DNA of 64,000 bases, taken from assembly GCF_963662755.1 (NCBI RefSeq), contig NZ_OY759725.1, positions 248,001-312,000 of the forward strand, read 5' to 3'. Positions 35,857 to 48,600 of this stretch are shown piece by piece. The notes under the pieces are model-generated. The model ran no database searches. It was given only the letters and a program-made list of their open reading frames with translations, and was not told the DNA's origin. Position numbers and translations under genes: made by a program. The DNA comes from an uncultured Sulfurimonas sp. (lineage in GTDB: Bacteria; Campylobacterota; Campylobacteria; Campylobacterales; Sulfurimonadaceae). The number at the start of each line of letters is the position of its first letter. The stretch's first letter is position 1.

Positions 35857-36477
35857 ATGCAGGGTTTTATCATTAATCTTAATAAAGTAAAAGATGAAGA
35901 TTTAATAGTCACCATAGTATCTAAGGATAGCTTATATAGCCTTTATAGGTTTTATGGAGCAAGACATGGAGTTATAAATCTTGGTTTTAAAATAGACTTT
36001 GAGATACAAGAGAGTGCAAAATCAACTATATCAAGATTAAAAGATGTTATTCATATAGGATTTAGATGGATCAATGACTACAAACTTTTAAAACTTTGGC
36101 AAGATTTTACTGCTCTTTTTCATAAGCATCTTATAGATGCACAAGAACTAGATGATTTTTATTTTAAACTTTTAGAAGAAGCTTCACAGATGTGGGATCA
36201 ACAAAATCCAAAAAGAGTAGCCATAGAAGCCTATGTAAAACTCTTAGAAAATGAAGGAAGACTTCATAAAGATTTAGAGTGTTTTTTGTGTTCTCTTCCT
36301 ATAAAAGACGAAGAGATATCTATACTAAGGGCTTTTTTACCAACACATAAAATATGTTCATGCACTCTTGGCATAGACAAAAAAGCTTTAGTAGAACTAT
36401 TTCAGAACAAGTCTAGCATCTTCTTAAGTGACAAAGAAGTAGATAGACTTTGGTATGTTATGCTTGAGGGTTTATAA
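35857..36477 (+). CDS. recO: recombination protein RecO (Campylobacterota type)
   Basis: 206 residues, a compact RecO as found in Campylobacterota. The OB-fold opening MQGFIINLNKVKDEDLIVTI and the segment SLYRFYGARHGVINLGFKID are characteristic. The C-terminal helical part carries CFLCSLPI and later ICSCTL, a possible four-cysteine zinc site. RecO loads RecA at gapped DNA with RecR. Ribosome-binding site is weak (AGAAG 10 bases before ATG). Convergent with the giant adhesin gene, 16 bases apart. Confidence 0.83.
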   Translation: MQGFIINLNKVKDEDLIVTIVSKDSLYSLYRFYGARHGVINLGFKIDFEIQESAKSTISRLKDVIHIGFRWINDYKLLKLWQDFTALFHKHLIDAQELDDFYFKLLEEASQMWDQQNPKRVAIEAYVKLLENEGRLHKDLECFLCSLPIKDEEISILRAFLPTHKICSCTLGIDKKALVELFQNKSSIFLSDKEVDRLWYVMLEGL

Positions 36478-36501
36478 AAAATTAGAAAAGATTCTAATTT
36501 T
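36478..36501. terminator. AT-rich hairpin between convergent recO and the giant adhesin gene
   Basis: AAAATTAGAA, loop AAGA, TTCTAATTTT form a ten-base-pair A/T stem just after the recO stop; on the minus strand it covers the adhesin stop codon. A/T-rich stems are weak but could serve both transcripts. Confidence 0.45.
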
Positions 36502-36682
36502 CATGTATCTCTATATCAGTACTAATCTCTAAAGTAACTGTACGATCACCCTCTCCACCTGTAACTTCTTGGTAAATTTCTCCCGTTTCAGCGTCTGTTT
36601 TAAAGTTACCCAATGTCCATTCAGCGTCATCTCCACTTGTATTTAAATTTATACTATCTGACTCATCTCCATCTATACGAAG
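36494..36682 (-). other. C-terminal secretion-type module, giant adhesin
   Basis: Last 62 residues: begins LRIDGDESDSI, continues with EWTL and IYQEV, and ends GDRTVTLEISTDIEIHEN. The same order of elements occurs at the end of the methionine-rich protein at 60467-64000. I infer a shared uncleaved C-terminal type I secretion signal region. Confidence 0.6.
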
Positions 36683-39600
36683 AATATTTTCATCATTTTC
36701 ACCAGTCATATCTAAAACATTTTCTATATGTAGAGAAGTTATATTTTGAGTTCCATCTCCAAGATTAATACTCTCAATATTTGAAATATTTTCACCTAAT
36801 GCGCTCATATCTATATTTACATCATCTTCAAATACAAGAGTATCAAAACCATCTAGTCCATCTACAACTACATCTTCATCATCAAAAACAATTGTATCAT
36901 TACCATCAGTACCATCAATAGCATTTTCAACACTTATAGTTTGAGTATTTGTAATATTTACAGAGTCTATGCCCTCTATGATATTATTTGAATTATCAAC
37001 AGCACACTCACTAAATGAAGTCTCTATATTTAAATCTCCACTAAAATTTTCTACAGGAGTCACTTGTAAACTTTCAAATTGGCTTTGTGTCATTGTAATG
37101 GCATTTTCGATATTTTGATTTAGTGCATGAACTGAATCATCTATCTCCCCTGAGTCGTTTACTATTATGATAGATGCTACACCATTTGAAGTAGCTACAC
37201 TATCTCCGTTTGCATAGTTTAACTCAGCTGAATCTGAGATTTTAATCTCAATAATTCCTAGTTTTTCATTTGGACTTTGAGTATCTGGTAATGTTGCATT
37301 TAAATCAAATGAAGTGTTTTTATTTATAGATTCAAGTTCTTCATAAGTATCTCCGCCTAAAGTATCGTTTGCTATATATTGAGCTACATTTACACTGTTA
37401 AAAATAGTAGTAGAAGATCCATTAGAACTCTCGCTCAAAGTGGCACTAAAGGTTATATTTCCCTCTAAGTCATCTGCATTTGTAGCATTTATAGTTATAG
37501 TTTGCATTATAGTTGCATAGTCATCAGTTGCGGGATTGAAAGTTATAGACCAATCTCCATTATTATCAATATCCGCTATTTGAGACTCTCCATTGGCATT
37601 TAAATAACTAAGTACTGCACTCTCTCCAAGTCCTTGAATGTTTAGAGTTAATATCTCACTACCATCTGCATCTATAACACTTACACCAGTTACATCTACA
37701 TTAACCGAAATTCCATCATCTGTTGGAGTATACTCACTTATTGTTGCACTAATTCCCTCTCCATCAAATCCGCTTGAGACTGCAACTACATCTATGCTTA
37801 AGTCAGCTTCTACAATATCAGATATATCCATAAGATTACCAGCTACATCAACAGATGCAACACTCATATCTATATCTATATGTCCGCTCATATGAAGAGG
37901 CGGAGTAAAAGTAAAACTCCTAGCCTCATCAAAACTAATATTTTCTAAAGTAACACTGCCATTAGCATCTGGAGCTATTGAAATTATTTCACCATCTACT
38001 GTGTAATTAATAGTTGAGCCATGAGGAACTTCATCAAATGTAAAGTTAAGAGTCTCGCTTGAGTCCATATTACCCATTGAAAATGAAAGATTCATATCAA
38101 AAGTTGTATCTTCTAAACCTTGAGTATATGAGTTATGAATTGTTACACCATCAGTGATTGGGTTTACTGTTATACCTATATCTATAGCATCTGTACTAAT
38201 AAGAGATTCACTCTCAAAATCAAATCTTTGACCCACTACACTTAATGTAAATTCTTCACTATTAAAATTTTCTTGAAATACTATAGAAGTATTTGGTGCA
38301 TCTTGAGCTGAAATATGCCATGTACTTGTACCATCACTATTATGCTCAGCATAACCATTTGAAAGAGAAGCTCCATCTGGAACTCCTGATATTACAACAA
38401 AACCATACTCACTTCCATCACTATCTGCAAGTGCAACTGATAATCCCAAATCAATAGCATTGCTTCCCTCATCAACAACTATATTACTATCAGCATCTAC
38501 ACCAAGACTTACTTCATCACCAACAGATTTAACTACTACAGAAAAGTCTTGGTGCTGACTTATAAGTTCACTACCAGCTTCTTGTGAAGAAAAATCAACA
38601 CTTAATTCAAATGTACCATGAGTATTTTGTGGTGCTTTAAACTGTAGATGCACTAAATCTGAACTACTCATAGTATAAGTACTATCTCCATTATCTACAA
38701 ACGAGCTACTTGCATTATCAACACTTAAAGTTCCTCCATTATTGAGAGTAACTATAACTTCATCATCTACTATAAACTCGCTGCCATCGCTATCTATGCT
38801 TGAGAGTGAAATCGGCATAGAGATAAGAGAATCTTCATCTCCTTGTGCAGATGCCTCAACACCATAACCATCAGTTACAGGGCTTACATTTATATCTACA
38901 CTTTGAGTGCTTGTAGCTTCTCCACCGCTTATTTTATCTGTAGAGATTACATTTATGATTGCGTTTACATTTCCACTAAAGTCATCTGTTGGTTGTAAGT
39001 TTATAGCATCTATATTTGTTGTTAAAAATGTTCCATCTGGAAGTTCAAAAAGATCACTATTCATAATCATTGAAGCATTTTGCAAGTCTTGAATATCTAC
39101 TACATAAGAGAGTTCTCCATCTGAAGAAACATCCAAAAGTTCTCCCTCTATAGCTTCATCTTCTAAAGTATTTATAGCGTTTTGCTCTATATTTAAGTTT
39201 GGATTTGATGGAGCGATATAAGAGTCAGTAGTTACATCATAAGAAATTTCAAAGTTTTGTACATTTGCACTATCTTGTAAAGTATCTCCGCTGTCTTCTC
39301 TTACAAATGGTGTTACTTTTAAATTAAGAGTTCCATCTCCTGCATCTGTATTTAAAACTCTAATCGTTGCACTATCTAAATCAGTTACAATCCAAGTACC
39401 ATTACCTGCATTTATAGCTCCATCTATTATGTAATTAGTATTATCTTCATCTGCACTCTCTATAACAAAATATGTTTTGCTATATTCACTACCATCTGTA
39501 TCAGTATGAGCATAGCTTGTTAAACTTCCAAGACTATCTCCACTTGAACCACTATTTACATCAAACTCAGCTAAAGTGTTAGCCTTTGCATCTAAGTTAA

Positions 39601-42600
39601 TTCTAAAACTACGATCTTCTTCTTTTGCATCTACTGATAAATTGCCACTATCTGAAGTGTCTGTAACTGTTTTAGTAACTCTTATATCAAAGTCAGCATC
39701 TGAGTGTTGTGTTGATTTTATGGCTACACCGGCATCTATTTGTTGTGCAGAGAGTTCATAATTTCCATCTTCATTTGCAGATATTGCTATATATTCTCCA
39801 TCTACATTTACTCCTACAATTACACCATCAGCGATATCACGAAGTACAATATTTGAAAACTCTTCTCCATCAGCTCCAATATTTGAAAGTCCAATTGATG
39901 AATTTTCACCACTTAACTCTATCCAACTATCTTCTTGTGCATCTTGGCTATCACTATAAGCCTCCGATTCAACAACAGGTTTTATATCTATATTTAACGG
40001 AGTATCTATAACACCGCTGTTACCATCATCTTCTGTAACAGTAACTTTAAAATTCATACTTATTTCACCACTAAAATCTTTAGGTGGAATCATTACAATG
40101 TTGTCTAAGTTATCTGCATCTATTATCCAGTTTGAACTACCATCACTGTTAAACCCTGCAAATTGACCTATTGGCTCATCATCATTATTTTCAAGATATA
40201 AAACTACATCATCAGGAACACCTTCAAGCATATATGTTAGTATTTCAGAATCATTATCACTACTTGTAACATTTAGTTCTAATTTTATATGCTCATCTTC
40301 ATAAGATGTTTCTGCTTGAGCTGTAGCACTAACTTGAGTTGACTCAGATGCAGTATCTGCTACACCAAAGATTTTAACAGGTAACTCAAATGTTGTAGAT
40401 GCACTATCTCCATCACTCTCAATAGATGTTGCAGTTACACTTAGAACAAAATCAACATTAGAATTTTGAGGTGGAGTTATACTAAGTCCATCTAAATCGC
40501 TTTGTTGTAGTGTCCAAGAACCATCTCCATTATCTACTCCAGCATTTAAAACTGCTCCATTAGGGACATTATTTATACTGATAGACAAATCTTCACTTCC
40601 ATCTTTATCTCTTAAAAAAGATTTTATATCAAGTTCTATCTCACTATCTTCAAAACCAACTGCACCTTTAACGCTAAGTATCGGAGTATCAGCCTCCCCT
40701 TTTACACTTATAGTAAAGTTATTGTTGTATGTCTCTATATCAGTATGTTCTCCATCAGCATCTGTAACTGTTGTCTTCATAGAGATATTAATATCTCCAC
40801 TGAAATCTTTTGGAGGAAGAACTTTTATACTTTGAGCGTAGTCAGCATCTATCTTTATGATTTGATTTATATTTGTAACAGTTATATTGGTATCTTCAAC
40901 GCCGTTATTGTATGAAAAAACTGTACCAACTTGCGCACCGCTAAAAGATAAAGATATATTTTCTAAACTATCAGGCGTAGTTACGTTAGCACCTATATCT
41001 ACCCAGTTATCTTCTATGGAATCATTTTGAGAATTTACTTCTATATTTGCAGTGTCTGCTTCAGCTACAACTTCTACAGCTACGCTCATAGGCTCTGTCC
41101 AAGCCACAGCATCTTCTACAAAGCTTTCATAGAAAGTATTCATAAATTTACTAAACATATTGAAAAAGAAATTATTACTACTATCTGTGTTAATATCTGT
41201 AGATTGCACACTTATATCTAAATCAAAATCAACACTGCTGTGTGGTGGTGGAAGTATTTGAAGTGCTTCTAAATCAGCCGCATCAAAGTCTGTTGTATCT
41301 GTAAATGTTGTATTGCCCTCAGTAGAAGTAAACAAGATGTCTCCATCTCCATTAAGTATAGATGCCCCTACTGGAATACCACTAATTTGCACACCAGTAA
41401 TAGTCTCACTTCCATCTAAATCAGGATTATTGTTTATAACATCAACACCAATATTTACAGCTTCATCTTCAATAGTAGAGATGTCATGAACTTCTACTTC
41501 TATCTCATTTGCTGTTGCATCTATGCTTAGTGTTGCCCTAGATGTTGAAGTTGCCACAGAATCACTGTCATCTTCGCTAGCACGAGACTCAATAGTTAAG
41601 TCATAGTCTTTACCCTCAGCATTAGCAAATGAAACTTGAAGTCCCTCTAATTCGGATGCGTCAAATACTAATACGCCACCTTCAAATGTAGCATCACCAT
41701 TTTCTATAACCGTATCACTAGGAAGACCACTTATACTAATAGTATGTGTCTCACTACCATCACTAGAATCTCCAAAACTAACACTAGAGACTAACTCACT
41801 AACATTAAAGAGGTTTGCATTTGAGCTTGAAGCCTCTTTTGCATCTGCGTTTTGTGCAGTTATGGAAGTATCATCAGCTACTCCGATTACCTCAACATTT
41901 ACGCTAGAGTTAAATGTTCTAACATTTGTAACTTCTCCATCACTTAAAGTAGCACTGTCTGTTACATCAAAACTAAATCCTAAATCAAAATCTTCATTAG
42001 AATCATCTGGAGCTTTAATTTGAAGTTCATCAACTCTATCTGCTGCAACTCTAGTACTTCCATCTGTTATAGTTAGAGTTGTTCCATCACTAAGTCTTAG
42101 CTCTGCTCCATTAGGAATACCCGAGATTGTTACATCTGAGATGTTCTCACTATCATCTGCATCTTTGAGTGCAGGCTCATTTATAACAAGCGTTATCCAA
42201 CTATCTTCAACTCCGCTTGCACTACCTTGAATATCTACAGTATCACTCTCTACAATTGGTTTTATGTCTATGTTTACACTCGAAATTGTTGTACTTCCAT
42301 CTGCATCTGTAAGTGTGTATGTAAAACTATCTTGACCGCTAAAGTCCTCATTTGGAGTATAAGTAACTTGACCACTTGCTTCATCATAACTAACCACACC
42401 ATGCCCTACTTCAGAGAAACTGATATCATCAGCACTTACACTATCTGCACTTATATTAAAACTATAAGGAGTATCTTCATTTATAGTGAAATTTTGAGTC
42501 TCTAAAGGTTCATCATCTACAACTTTAACGCTAAATGTACTTAGGGCTGTTGTATCTCCATCTGCATCTACTGCTTTAAAGTTAAACGGGATATTTAACT

Positions 42601-45600
42601 CATCTATATTTACATCATTATTGTCTATGTGGTCTATAGAATTAAGAAGTGTAAATGTATATCCTGCACCATCCCCACTTACATTTGAAGGGTCAGTTAT
42701 TTCAACTGTAAATACTTCAGTGTCACCAGCTTTTGCACTTAAAGTATGTCCATCTTCACTTATCTCGTAAACTATTGCTTCACCATTATGAGTAAGGTCT
42801 GTTGTTTGAGTAGTTTCCTCTTGAAGAGCTGATGTTGAAGTCATAGTTACACCACTCAAATCAACTGAAGAGTCTGAGCTTAGTGTAACAACTGTATCAC
42901 CACTGTTTACATCAAGTGTAATCACTCCATCTACAATACTAATAGCATTACCACTACTGTCCGTAGCAGTCACTCCTGAGGGGATATTATTTATAGTTGT
43001 AGTTGCATCTCCATCTGAAGTTATAGTTAGCGGATATTCATAACTTGCATCTGATTCACTATTCCAATTTATATCCGCAATATCATCTAAATCTCTAACC
43101 GAACCACTATATTCACTGTCAAAAACTCCATTTACATAAGCTCCATCATTTAAGATTACTGTTTCAAAATTTGTTACATTATCAGCATAGTGTGTATCAA
43201 ATGTCGTTTTATCCATATTAAGTTCAATAGTATCATCACCTTCACCACCATCTATAGTCTGGTACATTACTCCACCAATACTTATTTCATCATTTCCTGC
43301 ACCAAGGTCTACATTACCAACAACTGTTCCACCTATATTAACTACATCATTACCTTCACCAGTCTCCACTACTGTATCAACATGTCCAGCAATATCAATC
43401 TCATCTTTCCCACTTCCTGATGTAACATCACCGTATGCTCTATCATCAATTTGAAGTTTATTATTACCATCTCCTAGGTCTACAGCTTTAGTCGCTGCTC
43501 CACCTATATTAACTACATCATTTCCATCACCAGCTAAAATTTCACCTCTAGCATGACCAACTATCTGTATTTGATCATTTCCCTCTCCAAGGTTTACTGT
43601 ACCAGCAGTATCTCCATTAATTTTTGCAATATCATTTCCAGAACCTAAGTTTATATTACCATTTGCATATCCACCAATACTTAGTTTATCGCTTCCTGCA
43701 CCTAAATTAACTTCACCACTAGTTTGATTGGTGTTTATAATTACTGTATCTGTACCAGAACCAGTTATAACACCTTGTGCACTATCACCAACTTCAACTT
43801 GATTGTCACCATCACCTAAATTAATCGTACCTTCTGAATAAGCATCAATATTAACAATGTCATCTCCATCACCAGCTGAAATACCACCTCTAGAACTTTC
43901 ACCTACACTAACTTGATTGTCACCATCTCCAAGTTTTATTTCTTTTGATGCTGTTCCACCAATGTTAACAATATCGTCTCCACCTTTAACGTCAATAACA
44001 CTATCTGCATGAGAATGAATATCTATTTTATCAATACCCTCACCGCTAGTTACTTCACCATATACTCTCTCAACTTCTAGAGTATTATCTCCTTCTCCAA
44101 GATTAATATTTTTAGTAGCCGTACCAGTAATATCAACAATATCATCACTAGCATCTAAGTTAATATCTGTAAAAACGTGTCCATTTATACTTGTTGTAGC
44201 AGCATTAGCAGACGTATCTTCTAAATCTGTTACTCTATCTACAAATAATCCATCACCACCTACATGAATTTCATTAGCTTCACCGATATTAAATGTGGTT
44301 GTTACACTAGGTGTTGTTGATTCATAGTTTGCATCTGCTCCCATAGACGTATCAAACACAACATCAACAGCATCACTTCCAGTGTTTACAGCCAATGTTC
44401 CACTAACACTAATGGCATCTGAGTCTGCATCTGAACCAGTAGATAAATTTGCTTCATCAACTACACCATCACTTGAAGGTGTACCTATAGTTAAATCTGT
44501 ACCGTCATGAATTGTTATGCTTTGAGTTGAAGTGTTGCTTACATCTCCATCACCATCTATTGTGTTGTAGCTAAAACTAAAGTCTAATGTGTCAGCATCA
44601 TTAGTATGAGCCAAGTTAGCATCTGGTGTGAATGTCCAACTGCCGTCTTCGCTTATAGTTAAATCACCATATGCAGTAGAAGTAGTATCTCCCACAGTTG
44701 CCGTTCCTGTTTCCGCACCTGCTGTATATGTCACTTCATGAACTGTAGCACCGTCATTTCCTTGGTAGTCGTTATCTAGTACATTTGCGCTTACACTATT
44801 GTTATCACTTCCCATATCATTTTCAGTGACTTCAACTCTATCATCAGAGTAAGTAAAAGGTACATCATCAACTGTGATATTGATAGTTGCAGTTGCAGAG
44901 TCTATAGGGTCTAGTTCTTGTGAGCCATTATCTGTTGCGTGAAAACTAAAACTAACTTCTGGATTGTTACTAAACCAATTTTCTCCAAATGAATCGTTAG
45001 AACTGTCATCACCATAATCAGGTTTAAAAAAGAGTGTTGTTTGATTATTTATAGCATCTATTGGGGTGTCAATGCTAACTTCTTGTGTTAATTCACTATC
45101 AAGATATAGAGTTCCGTTACTTGGAAGAGTCTCAAGCGTAAATGAAGCTATATCGCTATCTACATCACTAGCACTGAGGTTAAATTCTAAAAATCCTGCA
45201 TCTTTATCGACTTCAAGTGGAGAGACTGAAACCGTAGGAGCATCATTTACAGCTACTACATTCACTGTGCTTGTAATAGCTACGCTTTCATTTTCGCCAT
45301 CACTAACTTTAAACTCAATATTTCTATCACTTAAATCAGGGTTATCAGAACTGTTAGAGTATTTAACACTCTCTAGTGCCTCTTCGTATTGCTCTTTTGT
45401 AGCATCTCCGCTTAGTGTAAGTACGCCATCTTCAAAACTACCACTGATGCCGTTTTGGTCTACAAAAACAAGAGAGTCTTGCCCATCAACATAGTTCGTA
45501 ATCTCAACCGTAGCACTCTCTATGTTTGCATCATCAATATCACTAAGAGTTATATCACTGTTTATAATCTGCGCACTGCCATCTTCCACAAATGTTACTT

Positions 45601-48600
45601 CACTGCTACCTTCAAGAAGTGGAGCGTCATTTGTGCCTGTCACTTTAATAGTTGCCGTTGATGTTGATTCTACTCCGTGCTCATCACTCATAGTGTAACT
45701 TACAACTACATCTTGAGATTCACCAACTGCCAAATAGTCATAAGCACTCTCAGGATTAAAAACTAACTCGTTATTTACTATCGAGACATCTCCACCTACT
45801 CCATTTGTAATGTTTACGCTATCAAGTGTAAGAGTTGCACCATCATCTACATCTGTATCGTTTGCTAAAACATTTACAGTTATAGCACTATTTTCACTTG
45901 TTGTCTCTGTATCAGCATTTGCAACAGGTCCATCATTTGTACCCTCTACATTTATAACAATAGTAGCTGTTGTCTCATTTCCTGCTGCATCTGTGATTGT
46001 ATACTCAAAACTATCAGATACTTTTTCCCTAGCATCTAAAGTTTGGACTTCATCACTTGCATTATCAAGAGCATAAGTGTATGTTCCATCAGCATTTATA
46101 GTGATAGTTCCGTAATCTCCCTCTATTGGGTCTGTTGTTGTTACAGTAGAATTAGCATCATCATTTGTTAAAACATTTCCAGAAGCTGAAGAATCTATGT
46201 CTTCTTTTACCAAGTCACCAGCATTTGTGTCATCACTAGCATTAATGCTAAAGTCAGTTATAACATCTTCTGTGTCACTTACTGCATTTCCAGCTATATC
46301 AGTTACAACAACTGTTGCTGTGTAAGTTGTAGCATCTTGTAAGTTTGCCACATCTGCAGCTGGAACACTTACGCTAAACACACCATCTGTTACACTGCCC
46401 GTGTAGTTCTCACCATTAAATGAAACAGTTACCTCTTGTCCATTTTCTATGCCAGTTGTTGTTCCTGAAATAGTTAAATCTTGTCCATGTTCTGCATCAT
46501 TTACAAAGTTATCTGAGATTTCATCTAGCGTAACTGTTCCAAAGCTAGTATCTTGAGAGTATCCTGCGCTATCACTTGCATTATTTCCGTAAATGTCCTC
46601 AGTATTTGCACTAACAGATACAGCTCCATCTACTAAGCTTGTAGTATCTACATCTACGCTCCAAGTTCCGTTTTCTTGTACTGTCGCAGTTGTAGTAACT
46701 TCATTTCCTTGTGAATCGACAATAGTTACATTTACACTCTGACCTTCATCAACGCTGTTAGTTGTACCACTTACACTCACAGAACCTTGTTCTGTGTTGT
46801 TAACGATGTCATCACCCATAAATGTATCATCAATCTCAATACTAGCTTCTGTCTCTTTTGAAATCGTATCAGTAGCTTCTATTTTGTTGCCAGCTTCATC
46901 TGTTGAGCTTGTAGTTACTGTTAATGTTCCATCATCCAAAGAAGATAAATCAACTCCACTAATCGTATAAGTTCCATCTTCATTTATGTTTACATTATCT
47001 ATTGAAACATTTACAGAGTTGTTATCTTCATCAGTCACTACAACTGAATCAAGCTGGGCATTTACTTCAACTTCTCCAGAAATAGTTGCGTTTTGAACTT
47101 CACTAGAGTTTAAAACATCATCAGCATCACTACTATCTTGAATATCTACTGTTGCAGTAGTTTGAGTATCTACTGTTATTACCAAAGACTCAGAAGAGAC
47201 TTCATTACCCGCATCATCAGAAGCTTTTGCAACTAAGGAGTGTGTACCATCTCCAAGTTGGATAGTAGTTACAGAGTAGTTACCATTTGCATCTGCAACG
47301 CCTGAGCCGACTAGCGTATCTCCATCATAAATCTCAACCGTAGCATTTGGTTCTGTATTTCCTGTTATGGTTGGTGTTGCATCATTTGTTAGGTTGTCTG
47401 TAGCATCTACTCCGCTATCACTTGTAGATGCTAAATCTATGTTAGTAGTAGTAATGTTAGTATCTACTGTTATCACCAAAGATTCAGATGAGACTTCATT
47501 ACCTGCATCGTCTGAAGATTTTGCTACTAAAGAGTGTGTACCATCACTAAGTTCATTTGTAGTTATAGAGTAGTTTCCATCTGCATCTGCACTTCCAGAG
47601 CCTACTAAAATATCTCCATCATAGATTTCAACCGTAGCATTTGGTTCTGTATTTCCTGTTATGGTTGGTGTTGCATCATTTGTTAGGTTGTCTGTAGCAT
47701 CTACTCCGCTATCACTTGTAGATGCTAAATCTATGCTAGTAGTATCTTCAAATGTACTTAAATCATTTCCACTTATCTCTTTAGTAAGTTCATTTCCAGC
47801 TATATCTACACTTTTAACTTCTAGAGTATAATCTCCACTTTTCATACCATCAGTATCAAAAGTCGCCATATATTTTCCACTTGCATCTGCTCTTAGTACT
47901 ACTTCATTTTCTACACCATTTACATCTCTAAGAGTTAAAGTTACTTCTGCATTTGCTTCGGTTCTTCCTAGCACACTCGCACTATCTGACTCTTCATCTG
48001 ATATAAGTGAAGAAACACTAAGAGAATCTACTTTTGTATCTATTGTGATTTGTTGAGTTGTTGATTTTATATTTCCAGCACTATCTGTAACTGTTATATT
48101 TAGATTTTTAACTCCATCTGTAAGTTCTATGGTTGTTATGCTAAAGTTTCCTGTACTATCTGCTATAGCACTTCCGATTTCTATTCCTTGAGCATCTGTG
48201 ATAACTACTGTTGAACCTGCTTCTGTTGTACCTGTAATTGTGGGAGTGGTATCATTTAGTATATTGTCTGTATTTGATCTTCCGCTATCTGAAGCACTTA
48301 AGATGCTAACATTTAAAGAGTCCACAATTGAGTCTATATTTAGTATTTCTTCTCTATCATTTTCAGGATTATTCTCAAGTTCAAAATCTTTTAGCTTGGC
48401 TTCTATATTAACCAACACTGATTCATCCTCTTTAAATTCTACTTCAAGACCTTTGCTTGATTGAGAAGATTGAATTTCACCACTTGCAGTTTCTAGTTCA
48501 TCAAAATCCTCAATATCACTACTGCTATCAATATCATTTAACATAGCAACAAGAGATTCATTAGTTGTTAAAGTCTCTTCTTGAGAAAATTCCTCTTGAG

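Noticed and set aside
43199..44164. Regular 57-base periodicity looked at first like a CRISPR or satellite array
   Set aside because: The units are in frame, diverged at DNA level and conserved at protein level, with no spacer-repeat alternation.
36600..48500. Plus-strand open frames of up to 142 codons opposite the giant adhesin (for example 45066-45494)
   Set aside because: Antisense shadows of a low-complexity Ser/Asp/Thr-rich gene, with no starts or family features.
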